From: Asterias rubens
Lineage: Eukaryota; Echinodermata; Asteroidea; Forcipulatida; Asteriidae
DNA: 64,000 nucleotides
Assembly: GCF_902459465.1 (NCBI RefSeq)
Contig: NC_047068.1
Coordinates: 11,904,001 to 11,968,000, forward strand
Direction of reading: 5' to 3'
Notes under the pieces: generated by a model
Databases searched by the model: none
Seen by the model: the letters and a program-made list of their open reading frames with translations, nothing else
What the model was told of the DNA's origin: nothing
Program-made: the position numbers and the translations under genes
Shown: positions 1-37,884 of the stretch, piece by piece
Layout of the letters: the number at the start of each line of letters is the position of its first letter
Position numbering within the stretch: the first letter of the stretch is position 1

Positions 1-355
1 AACACATGCAAGTTTCAAACTTGCATAAGACAAACCATGCAACATACCAACTTTTGGGCAATGTAACTTGCATACTGTGAGCAATCATCTTGTAGCGCCC
101 TCTTTTGACACAAGTTTTTTAGGCTGATCGTGTTATATTGCTCGTTTAAACAAGGCCAAGTAATCTCCTTTTGACCAATCAGAATGGATACAAACTGTCT
201 AAGGTATTCATGAATAAACAAAACCCTGAATTAACTTGTGTCTTTTTCCAAATGAAATTTTCCCTGCCAATTTAATGACAACTTACAGATATACTACATT
301 TTTTGGGGGGAAGATTAACGCTAAATAAGATAAGCTTGGTGACATTCTTGCTTAC

Positions 356-580
356 ACTCTGTTTTGTGTTGATGACTGAGGAGGTAGTTGGCTAAAGGTG
401 GAGTATACGTCAGGCACTGTAGTGTTGCATTCAGGAAGCATGTGTTGCCCATATTAATAAGGCCCGGCCCAACACGCTGGGACCGCTGCCACGCAAGGAC
501 AATCTTATCAGGTGGGTACAGGACTTTCTTAGGGGCTGGGATGCCATCTTGCTTCACTTCCACCTGCCCGTTCATTTGAC
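356..580 (-). CDS. USP36: USP36/USP42-type ubiquitin hydrolase, coding exon 2 (catalytic Cys box); gene continues off left edge
   Basis: Second visible coding exon of a ubiquitin-specific protease, a cysteine protease that removes ubiquitin from substrates; USP36 acts mainly in the nucleolus. The exon starts after a CCCAG acceptor (phase 1) and ends at a GTAAGC donor (phase 1). It encodes a stretch with [11 protein letters not shown], the Cys box core [14 protein letters not shown] with its catalytic Cys, and [10 protein letters not shown], all hallmarks of the USP36/USP42 branch. The His/Asp part of the catalytic domain would lie to the left of this window. Distinguishing USP36 from USP42 or a pre-duplication ancestor needs the rest of the protein. 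Confidence 0.93.
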
Positions 581-806
581 CTGGGAAAACAAATATTGAA
601 AATATATCAAATCAAGAGGACTGAGTAAGTAAGGTTTGCAGTGACAAATGTTGGTGGAATGTTTTTCATCGTAATCCCCAACAAGGTTTTCTAAAAATTG
701 TTACAGTGTTCTGTTTTTGTTCCTTGAAAGTGTTTTGACATTTGCTCCTTTAACATATGGGCTCATAGTTCTGAGTAGATTTGGTAGGAACAGTTAAACA
801 GTTAAC

Positions 807-905
807 CTACCCGAGTAATATGCATGTGATTTGTTAGCACAAAACTTGGGAAAGTACTGTTGCTAACACACATCGATAAAAGGGTAATTAAAATTAAAAC
901 TCACT
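807..905 (+). mobile_element. 5'-truncated tRNA-derived SINE tail
   Basis: CCCGAGTAATATGCATGTGA, a GGGAAAGTACTG block and GCTAACACACATCG match the body of the SINE at 22.2-22.4 kb. The tRNA-like head is missing. It sits inside the first USP36 coding intron. Confidence 0.7.
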
Positions 906-1187
906 ATGATTATTGCTAGTCAGTTGCTTAGTGTCCTCGCCTCCAGTACAGCTGGGATTCAGTGCCACATACTTCACTCTGAGATTCTGCAACTGGAATG
1001 AAACGTCCTGCTCAGCTGGTCGGAAATCTATGCTCTTGAGGAGGACTTGCTTAGAGGAGGCGACAATATGTTGGTCTAGGTTAGCGACATCAGATTGTGT
1101 GTCTTCCCTTGTCTCCTTCTCACTGGTGGCTGCTGGCGTCGTAGACTTCAACAGGTCTCTTTTAAGGGTTTGATCAATCGTCATCAT
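905..1187 (-). CDS. USP36: USP36/USP42-type ubiquitin hydrolase, coding exon 1 (N-terminus)
   Basis: First coding exon, 94 codons plus one base, joining in phase to the exon at 356-580. The N-terminus is low-complexity (rich in T, S, E). It is followed by a block with SSKQVLLKSIDF and LRVKYVALNP, which as I recall it matches the conserved stretch just before the catalytic domain of vertebrate USP36. Two adjacent ATGs open the frame. An acceptor (CCACAG) lies 15 bases upstream at 1203-1208, so the 5' leader begins in a further upstream exon. The donor is ATA/GTGAGT at 905. The intron to the next exon carries a truncated SINE tail (about 807-905). Confidence 0.92.
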
Positions 1188-1618
1188 TTAGTTAAAGAGG
1201 GACTGTGGAAAAATACATAGATTATTTTTGTTTAATTCAGGATACAATAAAAATTAACTTTTACATACCTAAATTAGGTTTGTATACATGTAGTAAGGGT
1301 AGAACTTGTTCTTTTATAACCTGACTAACAGGTTTAAGGTCATACATGTAATACAGCATGTAATTTTCGACTAGCTATTAAAGCCTTTTCATTCCCTCTC
1401 CAGGGATGAAGGTCACTGCTGACAAAATAGTCTCAACTTTGATCACAATCTTTGGAGGTGTTGAAACCCACAAGACCACAGGGTTTGTTTATTGTAGTTG
1501 TTCTGTATAGCCCTATCAATGTTTTATGGACAAACTTGTTTTTCAAGACCCGAATTGAAATGACAAACAATAAAATAACTGTTTTAACTTCAACAATTCA
1601 ACTTCAACTTGATTTTAA

Positions 1619-1967
1619 TTAAAGGGAAGGTACACATATGGTAATTACTCAAAACAAATATTAGCTTAAAAACTGACTTGGTAACGAGCATTGGGGAGCT
1701 GTTGATAGTATAAAACATTGTGGGAAACGACTCTCTCAGATTTAACATAGTTTTGGAGAAAGTTTATTTCTCACTAAAATATTAAAAGACTTCTAGCGTG
1801 AAAGAAGTCTTTTATTTTTAACTAAAAGCACATAAATTCGTCCAACAGGGGTGTTTTTTCTTTCATCATTTTCTCAGCAAGTTCGATGACCAATTGAGCC
1901 CAAATTTTCACAGGCTTGTTATTTTATATGGTTATAATGGGTTAAACCAAGTGAGAACACTGGCCTT
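1619..1967. mobile_element. TTAA MITE family A (subfamily 2), right end lost
   Basis: TTAA followed by AGGGAAGGTACAC and GGTAATTACTCAAAACAAAT. Internal landmarks are TGTTGATAGTATAAAACATT and a central hairpin around AAAGACTTCT. It fades after ACCAAGTGAGAACACTGG, before the right terminal repeat. Confidence 0.75.
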
Positions 1968-2130
1968 TTTCCGCCTCCCACTCTGCCATCCAAGACTCCA
2001 AGTGTAAAATTATTTTATTATTTGATCCCTGCTTTTTAGTTCACTCTACTAGATTCAGTCTTACAAAAACATACACTGAGACTATGCCATGCTGCTGAGA
2101 CACACACACTGACACAGGGGTTGAAAACAG

Positions 2131-2457
2131 CGGTCGCACTAAATACCGAAAACTCACGACCCCACACGACAACAATTTTTAAATGCACTTTAACAGGACA
2201 TTTGAACGCAATTCAACTGTTAAATATGTGCAAAATGGCAGATATTACCATTCCTTACTAAATTCGGGGGTAAAAAACACCTTTTTTACAGTTAAAAATA
2301 CAATTATTCAACAGTTTGTAAGTGATTTGGGTGCATATGACTCTTGCACATATATTTAACGGTTGACTTATGTTCAACTGTTCTGTTAAAGTGCATTAAA
2401 AAATTGTTGTCGTGAGTTGTCGTGAGGGTCGTGAGTTGTCGGTATTTAGTGCGACCC
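2131..2457. mobile_element. 327-bp hAT-like MITE with 8-bp target duplication
   Basis: Terminal inverted repeats CGGTCGCACTAAATACCG and (reversed) CGGTATTTAGTGCGACC, with further pairing inward (TCACGAC, ATGCACTTTAACAG). GAAAACAG occurs immediately on both sides (2123-2130 and 2458-2465). An 8-bp duplication is typical of hAT transposons. No coding capacity. Confidence 0.85.
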
Positions 2458-2839
2458 GAAAACAGAGATTTTGAATTAAACTCAAATTAAGCTGAGTGAG
2501 TATGTCATTCATTCATAATCATTGCGATTAAATTGGCTACACAACAAAAAATATTCAATATATTGTCACTGAAATGGCTGGTATTTCAACCATGTTTGCA
2601 GCAACAAGCTAAGTCTACAATCAAAAAATTTAAAATTAATTAGTCAGGCCATGGTCAGGCGAAAGGATTGGTGGCGTTGTGGTCCTCGCCTGGGACTCGT
2701 AACTCGCGGACTTTTTCAGCCCCCATTCATTGACGAAAACAACTGTCCGGAAATTGGACACTTCATTATCAGTTCAGTTTACGACATTCACAAAATACAA
2801 CAATATAAAGTGAGAAGAATATGATTTATGATGACTTAC

Positions 2840-2960
2840 CTTATTTAATCTTTAAATGAAACCATCGGGCGTGCTCATTCATCAAACTGCACGCAACGAA
2901 ATAGGTAAGTGTACTTTGAATTATGGAAAAAACCTCGATTCAGAAACATACACGAGGAAA
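2840..2960 (-). other. Probable non-coding first exon of the USP36-like gene
   Basis: On the minus strand a GTAAGTC donor follows AATAAG at 2838-2840, with no obvious coding potential upstream. It would pair with the acceptor just upstream of the USP start codon (1203-1204). The upstream limit is a guess. The exon would lie head-to-head with the plus-strand gene starting at 3191, implying a shared promoter region of a few hundred bases. Confidence 0.4.
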
Positions 2961-3190
2961 GACATAGCACATCCGGGCAAGTTGATTAAGTCACAACAAG
3001 TTTAAATATTTTTTATTAAAATATATTTTTATATTAGAACATACATTATTATTATTTGTAAATTGTTGTAATTATATCTGTTATATTTTTGTATTTTATA
3101 AAGTCTTAAATATTTAGATAATTATTATTTTATAGATGTTGGTTTAAAACGTTGCGACAGAGGATATTATTTCCAAACTCTCAAATAAAG

Positions 3191-3565
3191 ATGGCTGCGC
3201 CCATGAAGTTATCACTTTCGTCGGTTTTGAGAATTCAAACCCTTAATAAAAGCCTAGTTATGGCAAGAAGGGTGCTCTCAAGTCAGATTTTACCTTCTTA
3301 TATCAATAACCAAGTGTCGAGTCATACATCAAGACATTTGATGCAAACTGGAATGCAGCAATTAAGATTTAATAGACTTTCTATGCTTCACGTTAAATCG
3401 CCATTACCGTTCACCAGTACCAGTAGAAATTCACTGAGCATGTTGAGTGCACATCAGCAGCGGTTCATGACAACCGGCAATGGGCTAACAAGTGACATGC
3501 TACGAAGGGAAATGGAAAACCTCAGCGATCGATTTATGGAAGCAAAGGAACTTTTAGATGATGCA
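3191..3565 (+). CDS. Small predicted mitochondrial coiled-coil protein, exon 1
   Basis: First exon (125 codons) of a two-exon gene for a protein of about 191 aa. I chose the ATG at 3191 because it has a strong context (AAG before, G after); an in-frame ATG at 3152 would add 13 residues. The N-terminal 90 or so residues are rich in R, S, L and Q and nearly free of acidic residues, including SLSSVLRIQTLNKS and MARRVLSSQIL, which looks like a mitochondrial targeting peptide. After it the composition switches to acidic and helical (MLRREMENLSDRFMEAKELL). The exon ends GATGATGCA/GTAAGT in phase 0. I do not recognise the family. Confidence 0.8.
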
Positions 3566-4172
3566 GTAAGTGGAACCTTTAAAGTTTTTAACAACTTTAC
3601 TTTACTTACTAAGCCCTGAGTGAAGGAAATATCAATAATTTGCAGAAACTACCTAAAAAAATAAACAGTCACACAGTGTGACCACGATAACCGATATAAA
3701 CTATATAAACGGAACGGACCTAAGTCTTGAGTTGAGTTATTTGTAGCTTTTATTTTTAGACCTTAGAGTAGGCTTTATAGTCATTCAATTTAATATGTCA
3801 GTTTTGAAATCGGCATCAATAAACAAAATTATCAATATAGTTTTATTAAAATTTTACTAACGTTCAACAAAAGAAATTGAAGCTTCAATAAACAATATAT
3901 ATGCAATGCAATTGGCTCAGCACCACCTCTGTAGACCCCGTGTCTTGTTTGTGGATTGGGTTTTTCATTCCCTACCTAGCCTGGGACTGCGTGGCTTTCC
4001 CTCTTTGTGAGGGGTTTTCCGCCCCTCCCACGTCTTTACCTGAAACTTCCTCATTGTCTTATAAGTTGGTGTGATGTTGATAATTTACCTACTATAAATT
4101 CAGATACAGAAGTTGTAAGCTTTCAGAATCAACAAATATTGATGACCATCTTTCATTTGTTTAATTTCTCAG

Positions 4173-4373
4173 AGAGAATCCATGGGAACTGTTTACTTTA
4201 ATGACGATCTTGAAGATGCTGATGGGGCTGTGGAGGAGACATTGAAAGAATACAAATCTCTCTTAGCTCGGTTGAGTGAGGAGCAGAAACAAACCGTTAT
4301 GAGGACTATTGGACTGAGGATGGAGGAACTTTCTGCACAGCAAATAATGATCAGAGAGTCCCTCAAAGATTAA
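4173..4373 (+). CDS. Small predicted mitochondrial coiled-coil protein, exon 2 (C-terminus)
   Basis: Second exon, preceded by a pyrimidine-rich TTTCTCAG acceptor and joined in phase 0 to the exon ending at 3565. The junction reads LLDDA/RESMGTVYFNDDLEDAD, then a charged helical segment (AVEETLKEYKSLLARL, EEQKQTVMRT) and stop TAA at 4371-4373. The conserved-looking core DARESMGTVYF spans the junction, which supports the splice. The protein is soluble-looking with no membrane segment. Function unknown. The gene is divergent from the USP36-like gene and its only intron is about 607 bases. Confidence 0.8.
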   Translation, partial: RESMGTVYFNDDLEDADGAVEETLKEYKSLLARLSEEQKQTVMRTIGLRMEELSAQQIMIRESLKD

Positions 4374-4464
4374 CGGTTGAGAAAACCAACTTTTTGTTAC
4401 TTCTTGGTTTTGCTTGTCTGTAACCTTTGTGTATGATTAAGAATGGACCACCACACCTATCCAC

Positions 4465-4690
4465 CAGTAGTCCAGTGATTAGACTTGCAATTACAAGGGT
4501 GTGGGTTCGAACCCTACCAAGCTAACCCTGTTCCAGTGATTGGACTTCTGAACTTGCAATCACAAAGTTGTGGGTCCGAATCCTACCAAGAACTTGCAAT
4601 CACAAAGTTGTGGGTCCGATTCCTACCAAGCAGAACTTGCAATCACAAGGTTGTGGGTTTGAATCCTACCAAGCGTACCACTGATTTCAC
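4465..4690 (+). repeat. tRNA-like SINE fragment with internal tandem units
   Basis: GTAGTCCAGTGATTAGACTTG followed by three to four repeats of AACTTGCAATCACAAxGTTG and TGGGTTCGAATCCTACCAAG (B-box-like). It lies just downstream of the small mitochondrial protein gene, probably in its 3' region. Confidence 0.6.
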
Positions 4691-4702
4691 AAAGACTAGA
4701 AT

Positions 4703-5084
4703 TTAAAGGCAGAGGACACTATTGGTAATTACTCAAAATAATTATTAGCATAAAACCTTTCTTGGTGACGAGTAATGTGGAGAGGTTGATGGTATAAAAC
4801 ATTGTGAGAAACGGCTCCCTCTGAAGTGCCATAGTTTTCGAGAAAGAAGTAATTTTCCATGAATTTGATTTTGAGACCTCAGATTTACAACTTGAGGTCT
4901 CGAAATCAACCATCTAAACACAACTTCGTGTGACAAGGGTGTTTTTTCTTTCATTATTATCTCGCAACTTCGCTGACCGATTGAGCTCAAATTTTCACAG
5001 GAAAGTTATTTTATGCATATGATGAGATACACCAAGTGAGAAGGCTGGTCTTTGACAATTACCAATAGTGTCCACTGTCTTTAA
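4703..5084. mobile_element. TTAA MITE family A, full length
   Basis: TTAA-AGGCAGAGGACACTATTGG at the left and CCAATAGTGTCCACTGTCT-TTAA at the right. A central hairpin pairs GATTTTGAGACCTC with GAGGTCTCGAAATC. Confidence 0.88.
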
Positions 5085-5612
5085 CAGTACTGTGGTCTAG
5101 TTACATGTACTGAATCACAATTCCTTGGTTTGTTCAGTTGATTTGTTCAATTCATTAAACCAATGTTTGTATGAGAGATTGGCTGTTGCCAGCTTGGCAG
5201 GTACACGATGTATATCCCCTTTGTTGGAGCTTACTTTGTTCCTATGAGAAGATCATTTATACAAACAACCACGCCCTCTCACTGTAGAGTTAAAAGTAGG
5301 CACATATTTTTGCCAACAGTTAAATTTGAGGCATATTAATTTTGTTTTCATCATCTACTGTGACACGAGTGCAATTACACGTGTATTTTATGCCACACAA
5401 ACCAATTTTGTTGTCAAAGACATTTTTTTATCGAAGCATTATGGATTATTATTATTAATTTTGGTGGGCTGGACAAAATGACTTGCTTTGGTTGTTAGGA
5501 ATGATAAAAGCTTTTGAAGTTCCAGTCAACATTCTTTAGTAATGTATGTTGAACAAATCTCACAAATTGAAACAAAACATTTGTGTGTAAAAAAAGTGTG
5601 TAAAAGAACCAT

Positions 5613-5702
5613 TTAAGGCAGTGGACACTACTTGATTACGAGTAATGGGGAGAGGTTGATATTATAAAACATTGTGAGAAACGGCTCCTTCTGAAGTAAC
5701 GT
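5613..5702. mobile_element. TTAA MITE family A fragment
   Basis: Left end (TTAAGGCAGTGGACACTAC) joined directly to GATTACGAGTAATGGGGAG. Internal and right parts are deleted. It sits about 20 bases from the next copy. Confidence 0.7.
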
Positions 5703-5723
5703 ATGTGTGTAAAATAAGAACTA

Positions 5724-5994
5724 TTAAAGGCAGTGGACACTATTGGTAATTACTCAAAATAATTATGACAATAAAACCTTACTTGATTACGAGTAATGGG
5801 GAGAGGTTGATATTATAAAACATTGTAAGAAACGGCTCTTTCTGAAAGCACACAACTTTCTTTCATTATTATCTAACAACTTCGATGACCGAATTAGCTC
5901 AAATTTTCACAGCTGTGTTATTTTATGCATGTTGAGATACACCAACTGTGAAGAGTAGTTTTTGACAATTACCAATAGTGTCCACTGCCTTTAA
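5724..5994. mobile_element. TTAA MITE family A with deleted centre
   Basis: Both ends are intact with TTAA on each side. The central hairpin (GAGACCTC) is missing; the sequence jumps from CTCTTTCTGAAAG to CACACAACTTTC. Confidence 0.82.
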
Positions 5995-7084
5995 ATTCTG
6001 GGTTATTGTTGTAAACAGGGAACAAATTAAGTAGTGTGGTAGCACAACCGTGAACATCTAAATAATCATGAAGCGATGTCAAATAAATCAGGCAAAAGAA
6101 ACTTGTGATGTAAGAAATTGTCACCTGTACGTGTACGGATATTATACAAATTGATTTATGCTGGCAATATTAAGCAAGCAGACTAATAACGTTTTCTCTC
6201 TTATAAAAACAATAAATTATGAAAACAGGGTGGAATGAAGACTTTAAGTTTAGTATTTTATTTCAAAAGATCTTCGGTTATTATTATTGGTTAATAAATA
6301 AGCAAACATTGTAGCCATGGGCTTAATTGTGTTTAATAAATATTCTAAACTAAAAATTATTTGTGGCTTAATTGTGTTTAATATACAAGTTGAGAAAAGT
6401 GCACAAAATATTCTAAACTAAAAATTATTTGTACAAAAGTAGTTGACTTTATACAAAAACTTTTAAAACATTTCTTCCTTGGGTACTTGCATGTTCCAGC
6501 CACGTTCAACCCAAAGTCATGAGTATTACAATCACAAACTTTGTACAAATTGGGAATGGAGAGACAAATGTTCCAAAATTTAAAATTATTTGGACATAGT
6601 TGTCATGATACAAAAACTTAAAATACATGTACTGGTATTGCTTGGGGTACTTGTATGCTTTGGTTGTGTTCTGCACAAGTTTATAAGTACTATTTTTACA
6701 TTTTTGGTGGAAATTTGTTGGACTTTCGTTTGTACAATTAGCTCATGTGGTCGTCAATTTCAAGAGCTGGTTTGTCATAAAATAACCCAAACATTCTGAG
6801 TGCATGTGTCTTTGTGTGTGGTCAAAATGGTTTATACATGACGGTGAGTCAGTTTTCCAAAATGTTAAATGGGCGCATGACGTCACACCATCGCAAATCA
6901 TACTAAACGGTACCCTACTGAGAATGTATTTACAAAATCCACTTCCTGGATAAAAAGGTGATGAAGTCTCTTGGACTAGAATGTATTCTTACAAATAGGG
7001 TTGTACAATTTTACATCAAGTTAAAAAGAAGAAAAAAAAGAAACAACCAATAAACCACAACTTCAAAATTCTTCTTCTTGCGTA
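5995..7084. other. AT-rich intergenic stretch
   Basis: I see no supported gene. The only structure is a short local duplication around 6300-6430 (GGCTTAATTGTGTTTAAT and ATTCTAAACTAAAAATTATT, each twice). Confidence 0.5.
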
Positions 7085-7424
7085 TAAAGCTCAGTCTCCT
7101 GACGATGGCTAGAGCAAGCTAGTCGAAACGTTGAGACCAATTCAGAACTGACTCCGCGGCAGTACAGTTAATTACGATCCTACAAGCTAAAGTAGTAGTC
7201 CAGTCTAATTTCTATACCATCCGCCCTGGTAATAGTTAAAAAGCAGGACAGTTCTTTTCAGAACTGAGAAGTCTCCCGAACGTCCGTTTATCTACTCCGC
7301 GGCAGTAGAATAAAGCAAGACAGTTCCCTAAGAACAACTCTACCTGGCAAGTAGATACACACATGGTGTTACCGCAATCCAAATATACATTGATACCTCA
7401 CCATGCAATGCTTCAAATCCTATA
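7085..7424 (+). mobile_element. Retrozyme-like repeat with 5' hammerhead motif
   Basis: About 340 bp that recurs in opposite orientation at about 30.96-31.33 kb with high similarity: CAGAACTGACTCCGCGGCAG, AACTATTACCAGGGCGG (as complement), CTACCTGGCAAGTAGATAC and CATGGTGTTACCGCAA. It starts with the hammerhead motif at 7094 and abuts a LINE tail at about 7425. Confidence 0.6.
7094..7137 (+). ncRNA. Hammerhead ribozyme motif, type I with minimal stem III
   Basis: Stem I GTCTC (7094-7098) pairs with GAGAC (7133-7137). CTGACGA core at 7099-7105. Stem II GGCTAG/CTAGTC (7107-7112, 7119-7124). GAAAC then GTT (7125-7132) give a 2-bp loopless stem III and the cleavage-site U. One extra base lies between A9 and stem II. 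All core bases fit CUGANGA...GAAA...UH. Loopless stem III variants, expected to act as dimers, are known from Penelope-like elements and retrozymes. Confidence 0.7.
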
Positions 7425-7765
7425 TGCGTATAAAGCTGTTCATAATTTGGCTCCTGTATATCTCAAAGGCCCCACAGCCTTCGTTCTTCTTCACTTTCAT
7501 CAGCTACCCGACGCCTTCGCTCTTCTTCAATAGCTCATTTCCAGCTTTCCCGGGACCCCGCACCATGACACGCTATGGCGATCAGGCCTTTTCAGCCATA
7601 GCTCCAACACTTTGGAACAAGCTACCCACCCAAACCCAAGCAGCTCCTTCATTGGACACTTTCAAATCTCAACTTGAAACCCATCTGTTTTGTCTATCTG
7701 GTTATAGCGCTTAGAAACATCCGTATTTAGCGCTCTATAAATGTTGTAATTGTTATTACATTGTA
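7425..7765 (+). mobile_element. LINE 3' fragment (reverse transcriptase tail)
   Basis: Frameshifted coding remains ending TRYGDQAFSAIAPTLWNKLP and TFKSQLETHLF, a standard C-terminal block of CR1/Rex1-like non-LTR elements. It ends with a GCGCTCTATAAATG tail and a TTATTA run. 5'-truncated, non-functional. Confidence 0.8.
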
Positions 7766-8135
7766 TTATAAAAAAATAGAGATTTATGTGACATCTCACG
7801 AGATGGTACAGTTCCATAGAGCTAATGCAGTTCTGACACGTTGCAACCCTTTTAAAAACTCTCATTGTGCTTCTGTCGTTTTGAAGTAAACACACATTTT
7901 GGTAGTGATGGTAAAGTAGTTACGTTTAATTCAACAACTGTAAACTTTTAATCATGAAGGTCGTTTCTCAAACGCTAGTCTTCTCTCAAAGCACACAGCG
8001 AAAAATACTTCGCGCACCTAAAGGAAACAGTAAACATGGCGTACATGTCATGACATGAGAAATTGGGAATATGTACACAGGATAAAAGAGTCTGACGTCA
8101 TAGGAGAAATCCTTGGGTTTCCAGTAATGCTTATT

Positions 8136-35042
<26,907 letters not shown>

Positions 35043-35100
35043 TCTGTTGATGTGTCAAGTTGTACACTTGAATCGTCCGATAAAGGAACGAAGTGATTTT

Positions 35101-36440
35101 CTGCGATTTTTAAAATACAAAAACAATGAGACTTAAATTAACGAACTATGATCTCATTATGATGTTGTGTTGTTAATTGGCCTTTCAGAAATGCTTTGAT
35201 ATAGGGGCAATTTTTTGTTAGCATAAATAATCATACGGATATGGTTGAGTCTGCTAGGAAAGTCACTGTACTACAAATAGACTATGTATACATAAAAACA
35301 AACCGATTATTTAGGCTACTTGATACAAAATTAGGGTAAAATGTTGTTAAATAAATTTAATATGAAATCTAAAGAACCATTGAAGAAACATTTGACATCT
35401 GTAGAATGTGTCGGGTCACTTCGTACATTTTTAGTGGTAAGAAACGTAGGCCTACATGGTTCAAGAATGCTGACAAGCCATGCTTGACAACCCATCGATC
35501 AACAGTACCGTATTGACCAACATCTCGTCCTTGCTGACGACCCAACACAAAGCTTGTATACCATCCCACACGCTGACATTAGATGAAATGTGATTACGTA
35601 ATGCAATTTATCCACTGGTCAAATATTAGCAATAACTACACTGGTTTTATTATTCAATAGCTACAGTACTTCTAATACGCAAGCTATATAGTCCTACTCA
35701 ATGTGTAGTTCTCAAAATATGGGTGCAAGAAATTTACTCTCACGCTCCCTATAGGGGCTTACATAACTTATTCCTCCATGCATCAACGGTCTGAGCATGG
35801 AGTCTACTAGTAATAAAACAAATTGAAGAGACGAGTTGTCCAGCATCATGACTCACCACTTTTTTTTGCAGATCACCTCCATTTATTATAACCGTCTTCT
35901 GAGTTGTCTTGCATGTCAGCAGAATTCCTCATCAGCGGTTCATGATTTATTCATCTATTTGTCAGAACCACAACTTCTTGCACCTTTTCATGAGTTAGAT
36001 AAGACAGGAAGACTCATTTCCTGCCAGTATTTACTTGTTTTTTTTGGTCAGACTGTGTGTTTGTGAAGACCACACTAGCGGTGCTACAAACTATAAGCAT
36101 AAGCCAGCCCCACTGCACAAATACAATGCTTTATCGATCGGGGCATGATGGAAGCGTGTGTATGAGCAGTATAACGGAACACAGAGGCAGTTAATAACCA
36201 CTTTGTGTGCGTTTAAGCTTTAGGCCGATATTGGAAAATCTCAAACATGAAAATCTCCTTCACATTTCATGACTAAGCCAGCCGTATTTCTAAAATTAAC
36301 CAAGATGTGTGAAAACACCGTGTACTAATTAAACAGTTTTTGAGCCAATTTACAATTTAGACTTCCACACAGAGCCAGCAAGAAGTTGTTTTTCATCACT
36401 ACATCTGATGAAGTTGCAAAAAGAACGGATGCATACGTTT
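35101..36440. other. Upstream region of TRPA1
   Basis: Probably holds the TRPA1 5' leader exon(s) and promoter. I could not identify a TATA box or exon with confidence. Confidence 0.35.
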
Positions 36441-36446
36441 CTTAAT

Positions 36447-37790
36447 GCAACTCTCACGCTTGGGCGAATATTCTTGCGAATATGGATATTTGAAATTCGC
36501 GGTGAATTCACCCAAAATTTGCGAATTGATAGTGAATATTTTCACGTTCGCCCTCGGTCACCCCTCGACCTGTCCGAACCAATATGTTACGAATTTTTAC
36601 GAATGCTTAACAATGCTAGCCAATGATTGTCAATGCCTTACAATAGCTTACGAAAGTTGCCAACGCTAACGCACGCTTACCAACGTTACCAATGGCTACT
36701 AATGCTTACGAAAATCTACGTCGAATGACTGTCTTCGCAACATTCGCTGAAATTAAAAAGCTCTTCCTAAGCACCAAACTGCGCTCGCCAATGCTGTTTC
36801 ACACTGTTGCGAATAATATAAGAGTGAATTTGCTTACGAATGAAAATATTTGACAATCGCTCATACTTCGCAACATTCGCCGTGTCTTCGTAAGCGTTCG
36901 TATCAAATTCGGAGCGGTTACCCGTCACGCCCCATCTCCTTACGAAGATCGGTCAATTTACAAACAGGTTTGTTAATTTCAGCGAATGTTGCGAAGACGA
37001 TCATTCGCCTCGACATTCGTTAGCATTGGTAAGCCATTGTTAACGTCTGTAAAGCATGCGTAAGCTGTGGCAATGTTCGTAAAGGCACTCGTAAGGCGTT
37101 TGTAACCTTCGCGGGTCCCCTTTCTTATACAGATGTGGTGTTGCTGTTTGTCAAACGAACAAGTGGCCAGAGCGAGATTCGCCCCGGTATTAATAGCAAT
37201 CGCGGAAATTAGTCAGAAAATGGCAAGACATTGGCAACGATGGTAAGACATTTGTAACATTCCTAAGTGCATTATTAACGTTTGTAAGCCCTTTCGTAAG
37301 CATTCGCAAGCATTCGTAACATTCGCTAGCAATCGCTTTATTTGTTTTAAATTGTTGGTAAGCTCAGTCGTTGCCTATTTGTAAGGCATTGGCTAGCATG
37401 GTCAAGCGCTGGTAAGCATTCGTCATATATTGTTAAGGAGAGGTCGAGGGACGACCGAGGGGTGACCAAGATGAAAATGAATATTCATATAACATCCTAG
37501 TATTTGCATTTTTCTGTGATATTCACCATCCAATCGCAATTGTTTGGCGAATTCACCGCGAATGTCAACATTTTTATTCGCGAGAATTTAATCATATATC
37601 GCAAGAATATTCGCCCAATTTTGATTGAGTGATCTTCGAAAAGAGGTGGAGAATGACTAGTGAACGTTCCGAAATTGTCACCAAAGCTTACGAAACACAG
37701 CGAATGTTGCGAAGTTTGAGCGATTGTCAAATAATTCCATTCGTAAGCCCCATTCGCTAGCATAATTTCCCAAGTGTGAGAGTAGCATTG
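36447..37790. mobile_element. 1.3-kb foldback element with degenerate internal repeats
   Basis: Outer arms ACTCTCACGCTTGGG and CCCAAGTGTGAGAGT; inner arms TTGGGCGAATATTCTTGCGA, ATTCGCGGTGAATTC and CGGTCACCCCTCGACC, with complements at 37.44-37.62 kb. The middle is a maze of TTACGAATGC, AACATTCGC and GCTTACCAATG units in both orientations. No coding capacity. Confidence 0.75.
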
Positions 37791-37884
37791 GTATATGGAA
37801 ACAATAAATAATTGCCTGAACATTGCAAAATCTTTCTCACTCCTTGCTCTACGTAATTCTCACCAACATCACAATGCGCATTAC

